Assembly: GCA_002335605.1 (NCBI GenBank)
Contig: BEDY01000010.1
Location: 434,001-498,000 of the forward strand
Length of the DNA stretch: 64,000 nt
From: Prillingera fragicola
Lineage: Eukaryota > Basidiomycota > Tremellomycetes > Trichosporonales > Trichosporonaceae
Reading direction: 5' to 3'
Of the stretch, positions 1 to 11,563 are shown piece after piece; the first letter of the stretch is position 1; the number at the start of each line of letters is the position of its first letter. Both the position numbers and the translations under genes were made by a program. The notes beneath the pieces were generated by a model. That model made no database searches and was not told the origin of the DNA. It was given only the letters and a program-made list of their open reading frames with translations.

Positions 1-1927
1 GAAATGAACCCTGGTACTCCTTTTCGTGTGTTGTCGTGTGGTTGTGGCTTGGTAGAGTGATACGCCTGTGACGTCTTCTTTATTCCTGTTTAACGGCCCT
101 GCCGTTTAACTGCCGTGGGATCAATATCTGACGGGCGATCGCTGACCAACTTGATTGGCGTTTATTGGCGTTAGTACACTTACCTGTTCTGTCATCTCAG
201 CTAAGGTGCATAATCTGAGCGGCCGGCTATCGAGCTACCTGGACTGAAGAGGATTGTATCTCCATCACCGTCAACCTTTTCCGCCAGGCTCCCGCATAAT
301 GTTGCCCACTCTGGCTCCGCACGGCGATGCTGCATCTGCCTCCTGGTGACCAGGCTGTCTGCTCCACAATGCCCCACTCCTGCACCAGCCCATGCATGCT
401 CATGCAAATGAGAAACACGCGGCATCTAGCTGTGGAACGTGGCACCTCTCCTGGAATTGGTCAAGTGATCCACGATGGCTGCCCATGCCGATGGCCCATG
501 CATGTATGCGTGGCACGCAGCCGTGGCAGCACTTGTGACGGGGGGCCATGGTACTCTTGAGTGAGTGAAGGATGGACAGGAAGTCTCGCTTGGGCAGGCC
601 ATATACTGCTACCTCGTCAGCTTCTGCTGTCCAGCGTCTCCTGTCAGTATCGACGCAGAGGATAGCATATGCAGTGGTAAGCGCACCTCGCCGTCTTCCA
701 GCCCCAGCACTAGGAATGCCGCTACGTATTGCTTACTCCTGTGTGTTCCTCGGCTTCAACAGCAACGATTCAGAACATTCACAAATACATGACTCCCCGG
801 TGCCGGCGCTGTATGGCCTATGGCCTGCGACTCTCGTCTTACGGCTTTGCCTATCTGGTGACTCGGTCACACTGGCAACACTGGCTACTCGCTGGAGGCC
901 GAAGGTCAAAGGCGTGGTGGTGTGGCAGGCCGACATCATCGCTCCGTACCCGCTTGAGCAACAGCCATCACTCTAGATGACCTGTTTAGGTGGGTTACTC
1001 ATACACGCCATACAAGGCCCCATTCTGTCCACATCTCACAGCCGCCAAACTATACAACAGTGTCTATCCTTGCAAAGCTGGAATGCTTAGAGCTTTAGAC
1101 GCAGTTCGAAGTTCATGATAATGTGGCTCTTATGCAATAGAGGCAGGAAGATACAGTACTGCCCACAGAAAGGTGACGTTGCCGCCTCGAACCTCGGGGC
1201 TCGGCCTTGTGGCATTATAATATACCATAGCAATAGCGGCTGAGGAGCTGAGGGCGGCGGCTTGAAGCTAGAGGGCAGGGACCAGGACGGTGCAGGCACG
1301 AAGGTCAACGCCGCCGTGCGTTCTGTGACAGTCGCGTTGACAATTATCAGGGAATTTCAGGGAGTGACGGAATCTGGGCCGCGACCAAAGACAGCGGCCC
1401 ACCGTGGGAAGCTGTCTTGTGATCTCTCACGGTAGCCCGTCTGCGGCCACCAACCCTGCAGCTCCACCTCTTCCCCTGGCCCGCACCTGGCCGACATAGT
1501 CTACGTCCTCTGGACTGACGCCTCGGCCGTGGGAGACCTAGCGTCCTGCACCTCTCTTCCCCTTGACCACTTTCAAGCCCGCCGTTGCAATTGCCTCTGG
1601 CTTTCGTGTCTCGTCAGGTGCAACATTATGCAGCTGCTACGGCTGGCCGCCCACAAACGTGCGGAACTGGGACACTTGAGAGCGAAGCCTGTCTCTTCGC
1701 CAGTCCAGTGTCGTGCACCCACGGCAACTCACCACCCCTTCATCAACTCAATATCACCCATTCCTTCATTCACCCAGCCAGTGCTCACTCATTGTCGCAC
1801 AGTATCGACTACACGTAACCCCAACGCGCTCCATCGGATCGGCGACCAGATGAGCCTACCAGTTTAAACGTACCCACACCCCTCTCCCAATCAGCGTCGC
1901 CGCACGACTGCTCTCAGCGCGGACAGT
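1..1927. other. intergenic, no gene seen
   Basis: About 1.9 kb before the first supported gene. Only short overlapping frames occur, with no recognisable domain and no convincing exon chain on either strand. A sequence resembling an RNA polymerase III B box lies near 1187 on the minus strand but has no partner A box. The last part presumably holds the promoter and 5' untranslated region of the gene starting at 1928. Confidence 0.5.
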
Positions 1928-4433
1928 ATGCGAAGCAGCGCGTCCCCAGGGGACCGCGGTTTACGACCAAATGGTCTCAACGTGCCCCACAGCGTAGAAG
2001 CTGGTGAGTATGATGTGACAGCCATGTGCCCCGTATGCCAACGGCCGCCCTTAACTGACATAAATAGTCGACGACAAAAGAGCCATCATCGCTGGAATTT
2101 GTGCACTTAGTATAAACTCTCCAGAACCGTCATCGTCACCTGTTCTTGTCAGTGGCACACCGTCGTCGCCAAGACAGGGACGGCACGCAAACCCCCAGTC
2201 GCCACAGTCACCTGCATGTCGATCCTTCCCTGCGTCGCCACCAACCAAATCCTCGGCCGCAGCCCACGCCAGGCCAACGGTCCTTGTGCCGCGGCGTTCC
2301 AGCACTAGCTCGTCGCCACGTATACGCCACGGGTCTCTCTCTTGTGTAGTCCACCAGCTGCATCCACGCCCTTCAGACGACGATCTAAACGGGTCCCCAG
2401 GATCAGCACTTGTCTCTGAAGCGACCTCCACAGACAGTGTGCGGCGCCCCACACCGTGCCTTCGTCTACGAAATGGCTCTGATTCTGACTCTTCTGTCAA
2501 CAAATCAGCAGATTCTAGCACCTTGGCAGACAAATCAACAGGCCACCTGGTGCGCTCCTCCGGTACCCAGTCCCCAGACACCCCGGGGGTAGAGTCCGGG
2601 ACATCCGATGGCTCCTATGGGCGCGCCACCTCCCCGTCGTCGGGTTCGGGCTCAACATCGGACTCTGCGATGCGTAATTCGGCCTCAGACTCGTCAGCTC
2701 CCTCTGCTCAAGAAGGTATGGTAGGATTGACTGCCCGTCCAATGTCGGAGGGCTTGCGTGGGTCATCCGATTCCGACTCTCAGTCAGCGATGGCCCCTCG
2801 GCCCCGTCGTCCGTCCCCCCGTCGGCCTGCAGGGACAATGAACCATGTGCCCGCCATTGCTGCCGCCAAGGAATACAAAGAGTATCAAGAGTATGAAGCC
2901 GAAATGGGGTGGGCTCTTGCCACTGTCACTAGCAGCCGGGAAGCAGCCGCCGGAACCGCCGGAACCGCCGGTCCCAGCACCAGCACGAGGCTCAACACGT
3001 CACCCCATGGATGGGCGCCGCAACACACTGTGCTCTGCACTGGATCAACAATCACAGTGTCTGGGCAAGCAATTGTAACGAACGACTTGACAGTCATCAC
3101 TGCCATGGGTCAAGCGGGTGCAGGGTACAAGGTTGAACCTTCTCGGCCGCTCCAAGGTGCGCGCCTATCCAAAGCCGCTCTCGCGCATGAAGCGACGGAC
3201 AATATCATGCCGATGGAGTCTTTCTCGCGCACTAGTCGCCGGAGCACCAACCAATGGCGCCAGCACTCTGCAGCACACCGCATGCCTCCCGCGACAGCCG
3301 AAGCCCGCGCGACTTGCGAGTGCTGCCAGTCCCCTCAGTCTCCTCGATATGGGGCGCTGGGTTTGCCACGCAATCCGAACCACCGCGCAAGTCATGCGCG
3401 GAGTGAAGACGTGACGATAAGCACCCAACTTCGTAACTCCCTCGTCGACCTGCGGGCTCTTCCAACGTCGCCACTAGGAGAGATTCTTGGCGCAAGCAAG
3501 CCACATGCACGCCGCCGCTCAGGCAGCTCTCAGTGCCAACATTCTGAGACGGAGCCTGAAGTGCGGGAACGACGCAAGAAGGAGCGCGAGCGCGAGCGGC
3601 GCGCACGAGAGCGGGCAATCCAGAGCCCCGAGGCCAGAGAGCGCCAGATGTGGCGCCCTCGCCACAAGCCTCGGGTGCAGAATAACGTCGGATTGGCTCC
3701 TCATGGCTCTTTCACGACAAGGCGTGGTTCGCCCTGGATATCTCCGGTTACAAGCCCAGAGAAGGAGGTGGATGAACTGATGTTTATGCCATTGGTCGTG
3801 GAGCAGCCAGCGTTGCTCTCAGACCCGGCCACGTACCGCTCATCGGGCGGCCCACCCAGCCGTGACCGCCTCACTGCTCTGTACCACGCGGCCGCCCTTG
3901 GCGACCAGCTCGCTGCGCATCGCCTCAGTGCGTACGAGCGTCCCCAGGGGAGATCGCATGGGACGTGCCGCCACCATTCTTCTGCGGCCGTGAGCGTCCA
4001 AGAAGCCTTTGCAGGCGCGAAGACAGCTAGCGAGCGCCGCCCGCCTCTCAGGCGCGAGAGCCTCATGCACTCAGCTGTCGGTTCGTCTTCTGCCTCCCAG
4101 GACGGTTCTTCTAACGGGTCATCCTCCCATGACTCAGGAAGCCTTCCGTCCCTCACCCGGGCCTCGTCGGATTCCTCGACAGTTGGGCCTTCATCCACCT
4201 CGTCATCACATTGCTCGCATGGCAGATCACAGCCAGCCATTCGGGCGCAGTCTCCAAAGGCCGCACACTCCCAATTGCGCCACTTGCCACACGTCAAGGA
4301 TGACGTTGACGATGCCGCTTTCACGCACGAGGACAAGGAGGCTCGACGTCTCGAGCACGGTTCAAATGAGGGCAAGCGTCGCGACCTCAGTTCCAACGAG
4401 AACGAAACACCACTCGCCGGTCTAGCGACTTAG
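1928..4433 (+). CDS. Ser/Pro/Arg-rich disordered protein, unknown function
   Basis: Exons 1928-2003 and 2068-4433 join across a 64-nt intron (GTGAGT...ATAG) to give 813 residues. I chose the start at 1928 because the second exon stays open upstream to the acceptor and joins in frame to this short ATG-led exon. The segment after the junction, VDDKRAIIAGIC, is the only compact hydrophobic stretch. The rest is low-complexity: serine runs, SP/TP sites typical of proline-directed kinase targets, and a strongly charged Arg/Glu helix-like patch encoded near 3560-3640. No enzyme domain, signal peptide or membrane helix is visible. I do not recognise the family. A regulatory or scaffold role would fit its disorder but is inference. 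Further unrecognised introns inside the long exon are possible. Confidence 0.6.
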
Positions 4434-5090
4434 ATGCTCATCAAGACCTTGAACTGGCCCCTGTGCAATGGCGCTGGAACGCCCTTGCACATGCCACCAA
4501 ATCAACCTCTCAATCCAGCGCAATACGAATCTCCTTGACCTGGAGATTAAGCAAAATAGCGCTGAATTTACATGCGTTCCGTTTCCCGAACCAGCCTTCA
4601 AAATTCCATGTTTGCGCTCTCGGACCTCATCTGAGCAGCCTGGTTGATCAAGCTGAAGCTCTCCTATCGGCTTTTCCCTTTTGCAAGTTCATACACCAAC
4701 ACCACAGGGCTCTCACGCGTCCACCCCACTCTGCACTGCCCTCACACAATTAACGAACATCCATCCCCCAATCAATCAATCCCTATCCAATTCACACAAA
4801 TCACGCGTGATCTAACTGTATTTTGAGACGAGATGGTTCTTCGCTGGCTACTGTAATAGGTCCATCTTCATCTGGGTCGTGGAGAATTGTGTACATGTAT
4901 TTTGTTTGCATTGAGCTTCATGGAGCAATGAAGGGCAGTCGAGGTATGAGCTAATGTATTAATGAGGGAGGGTCAAATAAAGTGCCACTGGCCCGGGCGG
5001 TTGCGTCGCCGCCTGCCTGGCTCGGCATTGATCCTAGTTTTCTTTTCTTTGGCGGTGACATCCACAACCTTCTTCAACAACACAGTCAAC
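4434..5090. other. intergenic between disordered ORF and tom20
   Basis: The 657-nt spacer holds the 3' region of the upstream gene and the promoter of tom20. Pyrimidine-rich stretches lie around 4740-4800 and just before the tom20 start. No conserved element or additional gene was recognised. Confidence 0.5.
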
Positions 5091-6085
5091 ATGTCCCAGT
5101 CCCGCGCAGGCTCTATTGCCCTCATCACCGCCGGCACCGCCGTGGCGGGTATTCTCGGTTATGTCGTCTACTTTGACTACATGCGCCGCAACTCGCCCGA
5201 GTTCCGCAAGGGCCTGAGTGAGTAGCTCCATTTCGAAGAGGTTCTTCGGCTGGCTGCTTTGATGGCGAGCAAATTGCCTTCGAACTTGTCGCCAGAACGA
5301 TGCTGACGATATCAGGGAAGCAGCAGAAGAAGATCAAGCAGGCCGCTGAGGCCCGCGCCAAGGAGCAGGCCGTCAAGGACCAGCGCGTGAGTTCAGCACC
5401 ACTGCTGTCAAGTTGCTGCGCTCGATCATTTGCTAATCTTTACAGGCCCTTACCCTTGCTCTTGTCGAGCTCGAGCTCGAGGTCCCTCCTTCTACTCCCG
5501 AGGCCATGGAGGCCTACTTCCAGGAGCACGTTGCCACCGCCGAGGCCCTCGCTGCTCAGGGTGAGTCTGACAAGTCTCGAACGTGACTGTACCGATGCTA
5601 ACTGTGCTAGGCCCGGAGCAGTACGTTACTGCCGCGACCCACTTCTACCGCGCCCTCCGCGTCTACCCCCAGCCTGTCGAGCTTCTCATGAGTATGTGTT
5701 ACGACTGGCCGTGACTTGAGGAGGAGTGCTGACACTTTTAACAGTCTACCAGAAGGTCTGCCCCGAGCCCGTCTTCCAGCTTGTCCTCAAGCTCACCCAG
5801 CTCTCGTCGGCCGTCACCCCCGGCGCAGCGGGTGCTTCCGCCCCCCAGGTTCCCGCCTCGGTTGCCGACATTGACGACTCGGCCCCCAGCGCCGGTACCG
5901 ATGCTGAGAAGGATGCCGAGGAGCCCGTCGAGGTCGCTGCCAACGCCACCGAGGAGGCTGTCGCTGCCGTCCTTGCTGCCGAGGAGGCCGAGGAGGAGGA
6001 GGAGGAGGCTGAGAAGACTGAGAGTGAGCCTGCGAGCAACAATGGCTCGGGTGCCTCGTGGGAGCGTGTCAGCAACGACGCTTAA
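5091..6085 (+). CDS. tom20: mitochondrial import receptor subunit Tom20
   Basis: Exons 5091-5217, 5316-5386, 5446-5560, 5611-5691 and 5745-6085 give 244 residues. Tom20 is the outer-membrane receptor of the TOM complex that binds amphipathic presequences. The order of parts matches the family: a short N-terminus, a membrane anchor at about residues 7-27, a basic linker (KQQKKIKQAAEARAKEQ), then the TPR-like receptor domain (LALVELELEVPPSTPEAM, AATHFYRALRVYPQPVELL, IYQKVCPEPVFQLVLKLTQ). Frames and splice sites agree at all four introns (50-98 nt). After the receptor domain comes a tail of about 80 residues that is Ala/Pro-rich and then strongly acidic (repeated Glu). This makes the protein longer than the roughly 180 residues usual in fungi. 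Identification is firm from order and motifs; the tail's function is unknown. Confidence 0.93.
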
Positions 6086-6588
6086 GCATCTCTACCCTAA
6101 AATGTAGGACGCGTTGGAGTAGAATTACAGCAGCACTGTGTGCCTGTACCAACCCTGCTCTGGTCGTACTCTTAGCACAGGAAGGAGGAAGGGAGGAGGA
6201 GGAGAGAGAGAGACACAACCGCCGAGCCGCCGAGCCGGCTTGTGTGATTACAGGACGTAGCATCCACTGCTCATGTATCCGTTTTGCGCATCACTTGATA
6301 GGGCCCTTCTCGCTTCACAGACCACCTGCAGCATGGAAAAGAAGAGGTGTGAAGTCATCAATAATCCTTGGACATACCATCGATTATCCAGGGCGTACCA
6401 CGTGTTCGCGGAAAGTCCGGTCAGTCGCGGTCAACGACTGTGCGCCTGCCCAAAGCATCAACATTATCCATCCTTCGCACATTCAACTATCACTACCACC
6501 TCTGCACCACAACTAGTGTGTTTAAGCTACTCTAAATTCCTTGTACCCTCGACCCTTGCTTCTGTGCGCGACTCTGTTCACTTATTCA
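6086..6588. other. intergenic, no gene seen
   Basis: A 503-nt spacer between tom20 and the next gene on the same strand. It contains a purine-rich GGAGG/GAGA stretch near 6181-6213, just after the tom20 3' end. Nothing else was recognised. Confidence 0.5.
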
Positions 6589-9549
6589 ATGTCCCGGACA
6601 CCTCGGCGCAGCGTTGGCGCCGGCCTCGACAGCAGTAACAGCGACTCACCTCACACCCCGTCGGCCGCGCCACCGGGTCTGGTCATCTCCAAGCTCGGCA
6701 TTCGTGCGCGTGCAGAGGGTTCAGTAGCCCGTGGTGTCCTGTGTCTTAAAGTGCGTAGTGTACCCCATACCCCCAGTTTGTGGTCGTCGCACCGAATTTT
6801 GGACATCGCGTGACAATGCGGTGGCCACTAACAATGCGGCGACCGGCGCCCCCGCTCCTCAATGGCCATTACGCAGTACAACTATGCTGACTGTATAGGT
6901 AACACTGCCTCGCGATGGTGACGGACGACCGAATCGCTGGGGCCTCTTCAGCGGTGCGTGCTTTCTCCTGACAATGATTCCTGGCGCGGCGACGGCACCG
7001 GCTGCAGCAGCCACATCTGTTTTGCCACCCCCAGCCACTCAATCCGCCGTCAATGGGCGTTACATCCTAACACTTTGGCTGACATCCCAGGTGCTGCACC
7101 AAAGTTGCTCTCCATCCCTGCCGTGTATCCACTACCGGCATCGCTTGCGCTGCTCCGTACACCCAGCAATCTCACTACTGCCGCGGCCCTCCTGAATCTA
7201 CCGCCACCGGGATCGTACCCACCAGCGCCGGCTGAGTCCGCCTCCGCCTTGCGGCCCTATATTGACGTTTCGGCTACGACAGGGCAGGTCTACGTTGTTG
7301 TCGATGGCAGCCCTCCTCAGGCGCGCCGTGCAAGCATTGGCAGCAGAAAGGAAGGAGGTGGCGGGCGGAGTGAATGGCTTGTTGTTGTCGAGTTTGAGGT
7401 TCCCATTGAGACAGTCCTAGGGGACACAGATGAGCTCTTCAAGGTAATCCCAAAGCCGGGAACATTGCTGATGGCAGGTGACTCTCCATGTCCCAAAGTG
7501 TCTCGACAATGTTGTCCGATTTCAGATCATACCACGCGACGACAACAGCGCCAACGAGGCGAGTATCGCCACCGAGCCCAAAGTGTTGCTCCTTCCCCGC
7601 TCTGCCTTCGGTCGAGACTTGCCATGGAGTCCTTCGAGAAGGAAGCCACGCATTGAGGAAGACTGGGAGGATGGGGAAGTTCCCGGTGCGGACTCGGACG
7701 AGTATGAAGAAGACGAGGATGTGGGAAGCTGGCTGGAGGGTCGATTCCAGAGCACTGATACGCTCTCACTCGAGTGGGGCTTTGTGCCATCCCTGGGTTC
7801 TCCCTCTGACCTTTGCATTACTCCTCGGTGGAACGAGTCATGCCCGACAATCACAATGATGTTTGAGGCCAATCTCCCGACTCTGCCGGGTCCGTTGACC
7901 ATGGAGGCAATCACACCAGAAGGGTGGGGCTGGTCCGAGCTTCAAATCCGCGGAGATGGTTTGTTGGCGTGGCGTTCGACCGATGCGGGACTTGCATCGG
8001 CCTCGGTTGCCAACCCTGATGACACCATCGATTCGGCAGCCACGGCCGATGCGTTTAGCACTCGTGCTGCGCTCTCCAGACAGCTCGACCTCGCAGCTTT
8101 GGATCCCGGAGACTTCTCATTTGAGCTCAGCTCGTTTGAGAAGCCAGCCCAACCTCCCACACCAAGCCTTCGTCGGTCACTGACGTCTGAGCTTGCCAGT
8201 GCGGCCATACACCGCGTTACTCCCCGACACCCCGTCCCTGCGGCAGTATTTGAGCTCGAGTTCGAGCAAGCCGACGAGGATGACGAGGAAGATCGGGTCA
8301 TCCTCTTGAAGGGTGTACTTGTTCCCTTGCCTCTCACCCTGGTGTCGCCGGATATGCCGATGACGATCCCATTCGTGCGCTTCGACGACCCAACCCTCCC
8401 TGCCCAATGTGTGGTGACATGTCCGGAGGCGACATACACTGCTAGTAGCGAGGCGGCCACCGATGCCAAATCACCTGGAACAGCTGCTCCGCGTTTATGC
8501 AGCGCGCTGGAGTCCACGATGGGGACATTTGCGTGGACCGACAGTAAGGGCAAGCTTGTGCCAACTCGAGCTACGCAGCCAGTCGTTGGCGCGGTCCGAA
8601 CGGTCGTCCAGCGCAGCGTGTGGGGCGTGCAAACAGTCTCCACTGCTTTCGTTTGGCCGGCCCGCGCTGCTGAAATTTCACTGTGTCTCTCGGAGCCCAG
8701 TGTGCGTGTGGTGCGCGCAACGAGCCGCCATGCTCAGCTTGCTCGCACTGTGCGAGAAATCCCCAATGGCGCCGAGGTGCGATTGTCTGGTGGGCACGGA
8801 GGTGTTGAGCTGGTGTTAGAGGTCGCAGACGACGATGCCGTTGCGATACCTAGCTTCATTGGCGCCACCGGGGAGCTCCAGGTGGAACTGGCAGGGGATG
8901 GATGGCACAGTGAGTGCAGTACAATGTGTTGTTGCTGACCACCGCTGCAGAACTGCTGGCAGACAAGCTGGAAACCAACCTGACACAAACCTCGGAACGG
9001 GCATTTCGTGGCGATCTGTCAGTGCCGCCACTGCTCACCTTCAAGCCCCTTCCCCCTGCACCAAAGGCAGAGCCGCCGAAAGCGGCTCGCCGGTTTGTAT
9101 CATGGACAACCTTGGCGAGCTTGGCTCTTGTCTGGATTCTTGTCTCTCTCGCTCAAGAGGTGCAGCGACTCCGGGCAGAGGTCGCGTTTGTGGCCGAGGA
9201 AGCACGGGACATTCGTTTGTATGGCCTGGAGCGGCCTGTGCGCCGAGAGAGGCAACACGAGCCTTATGCCGATGGTCGTTGGGATGGTTCTGCGGTAGAG
9301 GTGCCGGCACCGGAACCTGAAGGTAGTGAGCCAGTCGAGGTAGAATCGCACGCACAACGTGACTCTAGTGCACCTCCAGCCGCTCCTGCTGGCAAACCGC
9401 TTGAGACATCGGCCGAACCTGTTCCGGCGGCAGTATCGACGCCTGCGCCACGAAACCCGCCTGTCGTGTCGCATAGGGCAGAAGAGTATGGCTTGGGGCG
9501 CGTAGTCTTCCCGCACTCATCATGGGGATCTTGGGTCCATCCTCCGTAA
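6589..9549 (+). CDS. large single-pass membrane protein, unknown function
   Basis: Exons 6589-6750, 6899-6953, 7091-7443, 7478-8909 and 8951-9549 give 866 residues. The third intron is only 34 nt (GTAATC...GCTGATGGCAG). I preferred its acceptor at 7477 because it adds an in-frame beta-like stretch (VTLHVPKCLDNVVRFQ); an alternative acceptor at 7525 also keeps frame. The N-terminal 670 residues look globular and beta-rich with acidic inserts and no N-terminal signal peptide. One hydrophobic helix follows at about 716-735 (SWTTLASLALVWILVSLA). It leads into a coiled-coil-like segment (QEVQRLRAEVAFVAEEA) and a Pro/Ala-rich tail. This suggests a membrane-anchored protein of the endomembrane system or nuclear envelope, but topology is inference. 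I do not recognise the family. Confidence 0.7.
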
Positions 9550-9937
9550 GTCGTGCACTCTTTGACAGCATCATCCAGCGCTGATGTTAAGACTTGCCAA
9601 GATCCACAAGAGCGTGTCATGGCTGTGGCACATGCTTTGGAGGATGTGGTAGAGGTTGCATCCGAATGTAGCAAAGAGTGCCACACGTCATATGCATGGA
9701 TGCCAGTAGGCGCCACACTGTAATAATGATGAAGTGCTGCGCCGACGACCATCCCACCCGCTAGTGGCAAGTTGCGTCATCGTCGGTGGTTGGCATGTCA
9801 CCCCGTGCCCGTGCAACACTCGTCATTGCTGGGTGTGGGTTCCTGCATGCCATGCTTGAATAAAGTGGGCGATCGTGTGATCCACGCTGGTAGCCAACCC
9901 TGTCGCCGCTCATTCTTACTCTTCACCACTACTGATC
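9550..9937. other. intergenic, no gene seen
   Basis: A 388-nt spacer upstream of the opsin-related gene. It should hold that gene's promoter. No TATA box or other clear element was seen. Confidence 0.45.
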
Positions 9938-11341
9938 ATGCAGCACGTCGTTGAAGCCCTCGCCTACACTGCGACCTCGGTCACCATCCACCCTCCTGGT
10001 GGCACCCACACCGCGATTCCACCTGTGCCCACCCACACCCACACCCATCACCCGTCGCACTCGCACCTTCCTCACCACGTAAGTGCCAAGTGCCGGCGCA
10101 TTCAGTCGAGTACCGTACTGACAAGTCCGCAGCATGCGCCGCCCTTCCATGTCCGTGAGGGCAGCTCACCGGCCTACATCATGGAGTGGGTCCTCTTTGG
10201 CGTCTTCACGGCTGGTGTTGCTGGCGTGGCTCTGCTCGCTACCAAGGTCGAGCGTCGGTACCGCGTCTTCCACGTGTAAGTCTTTCCCTTACCACCACAC
10301 ACACACATCCTTGTCACCGCGAGACCGTCGACTCTACTTCGCGACCTCTCTGTGCAAGCCTCTACAATGTCTACCCAGTGTTCCCGCGTGTTCCCACGCT
10401 GACCATTCTCAAGTCTGTCGGGTCTCGCGCTTGCTGTAACCATGTTCGCGCACCTCATGCTCGCCACGGGTGTGGGCATGTCGCACCCGCACAGCCGCCA
10501 GCCCCGCGGACCTCACAAGCCCATCCACACGTGGCATCACAAGGAGCACACCCCCGGCGGCCACAAGGACCACAAAGACCACAAGGACCACAAGGATCAC
10601 GACCACAAGCACCCCGACCTTGACCACGTCCTGTTCTTCATCCGCCAGACCTTCCCCGCCCGTAACTTTGCCCATGTCATTACCGCGCCCCTCTTTGCCC
10701 TGCAGCTATCGCTTCTCGCGGGTATGGCCCCCCTCCTTGGCCTCGTGACCGCTGCTACTGCCGCCTTTGCTGCCTTTGCCGGATCGGTGACGGCCCAGTA
10801 CCCCGGCCACGTTCGTGGACACCTCGGCCGCACGTTTATCATCTGGGGTGTTGTTACTGACGTCTGGATGGGCGCCATGTTCTTCTTCCTTCTCGTCCCT
10901 GGTGTCAACGCTGTCAAGCTTCGCCAGCGCAAGACTCAGGGTCTCTTCTACCTCCTCGCTGCCCTCATCTTCGCGTAAGTCGAAGCGTTGCTGCATCACA
11001 CCATACGTCCCGCGCTGACCCCTGTAGCGGCTTCATCGTCCAGGCCGTCTTTGTGTTCCTTGGCACTGGTATGAACATTATCAACGTCGACGTCGAGGTT
11101 ATTGGTCTTGGCATCGTTGATGTGTAAGTTTATGTGACCCCAAGCATGTGTGCCACGCTCACACGCCCTCAGTGCCACCCAGCTTGGTTTTGTCTACTTC
11201 CTCCTCCTCGTTCACGTCCAGGGCGACGAGGACACCTGGAGCTTCCCCGAGTGGTTCGTTGACCACCGCCTCGGCACTGGCACCGACGGCCATGGCGCGT
11301 ACGCTCCTGTTCGCCCCAGTGGCGAGTCTGAGCGCGCTTAA
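9938..11341 (+). CDS. opsin-related seven-helix protein lacking the retinal lysine
   Basis: Exons 9938-10078, 10133-10275, 10414-10974, 11028-11123 and 11173-11341 give 369 residues. The fold is that of microbial rhodopsins. Helix C reads ARNFAHVITAPLFALQLSLL, alignable with the bacteriorhodopsin helix around Arg82, and helix G reads EVIGLGIVDVATQLGF, alignable with the helix carrying Lys216. Seven hydrophobic segments are present. By this hand alignment the Schiff-base lysine is Gln317, the Asp85 equivalent is Ala181 and the Asp96 equivalent is Gln192, while Arg82 is kept as Arg178. It should therefore bind no retinal and pump no protons, like the yeast Hsp30/Yro2/Mrh1 and fungal ORP proteins, which are plasma-membrane stress-linked proteins. 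Two histidine-rich parts stand out: residues about 33-48, and a loop at 119-166 between helices B and C with a repeated HKD unit. Confidence 0.85.
10559..10612 (+). repeat. CACAAGGAC-type tandem repeat encoding HKD units
   Basis: Inside the opsin-related gene, a nine-base unit (CACAAGGAC with single-base changes) is repeated about four times and then degenerates into His-Asp-His-Lys. It encodes the histidine/lysine/aspartate loop between helices B and C. Repeat expansion within the coding frame is the simplest origin. Confidence 0.8.
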
Positions 11342-11563
11342 ATATGCGTGTTGAGGAGACTGTGCCGCAACGTTGAATGGCACTCAAAAGAAGCTTCGAT
11401 GAAGAATGTCGGCAGAGGAGACGGAGTCGGTCCATGTAAGCAGGTCAGCAGCCATGTTTCGGACGATGTGGGGTAAAGTAGGAGGAGTATGCAATTATGT
11501 TCGTCGATGTGGCAGCCCTAAATAAAAAAAAAACACATAAGGTTGCCACTGGATGCCAGCAGT

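Noticed and set aside
1180..1260. tRNA-like B-box (AGGTTCGAGGC on the minus strand)
   Set aside because: No matching A box and no cloverleaf could be drawn.
10559..10612. Repeats in the opsin gene considered as a CRISPR-like or satellite array
   Set aside because: The units are in frame, 9 nt long without spacers, and encode a His/Lys/Asp loop.
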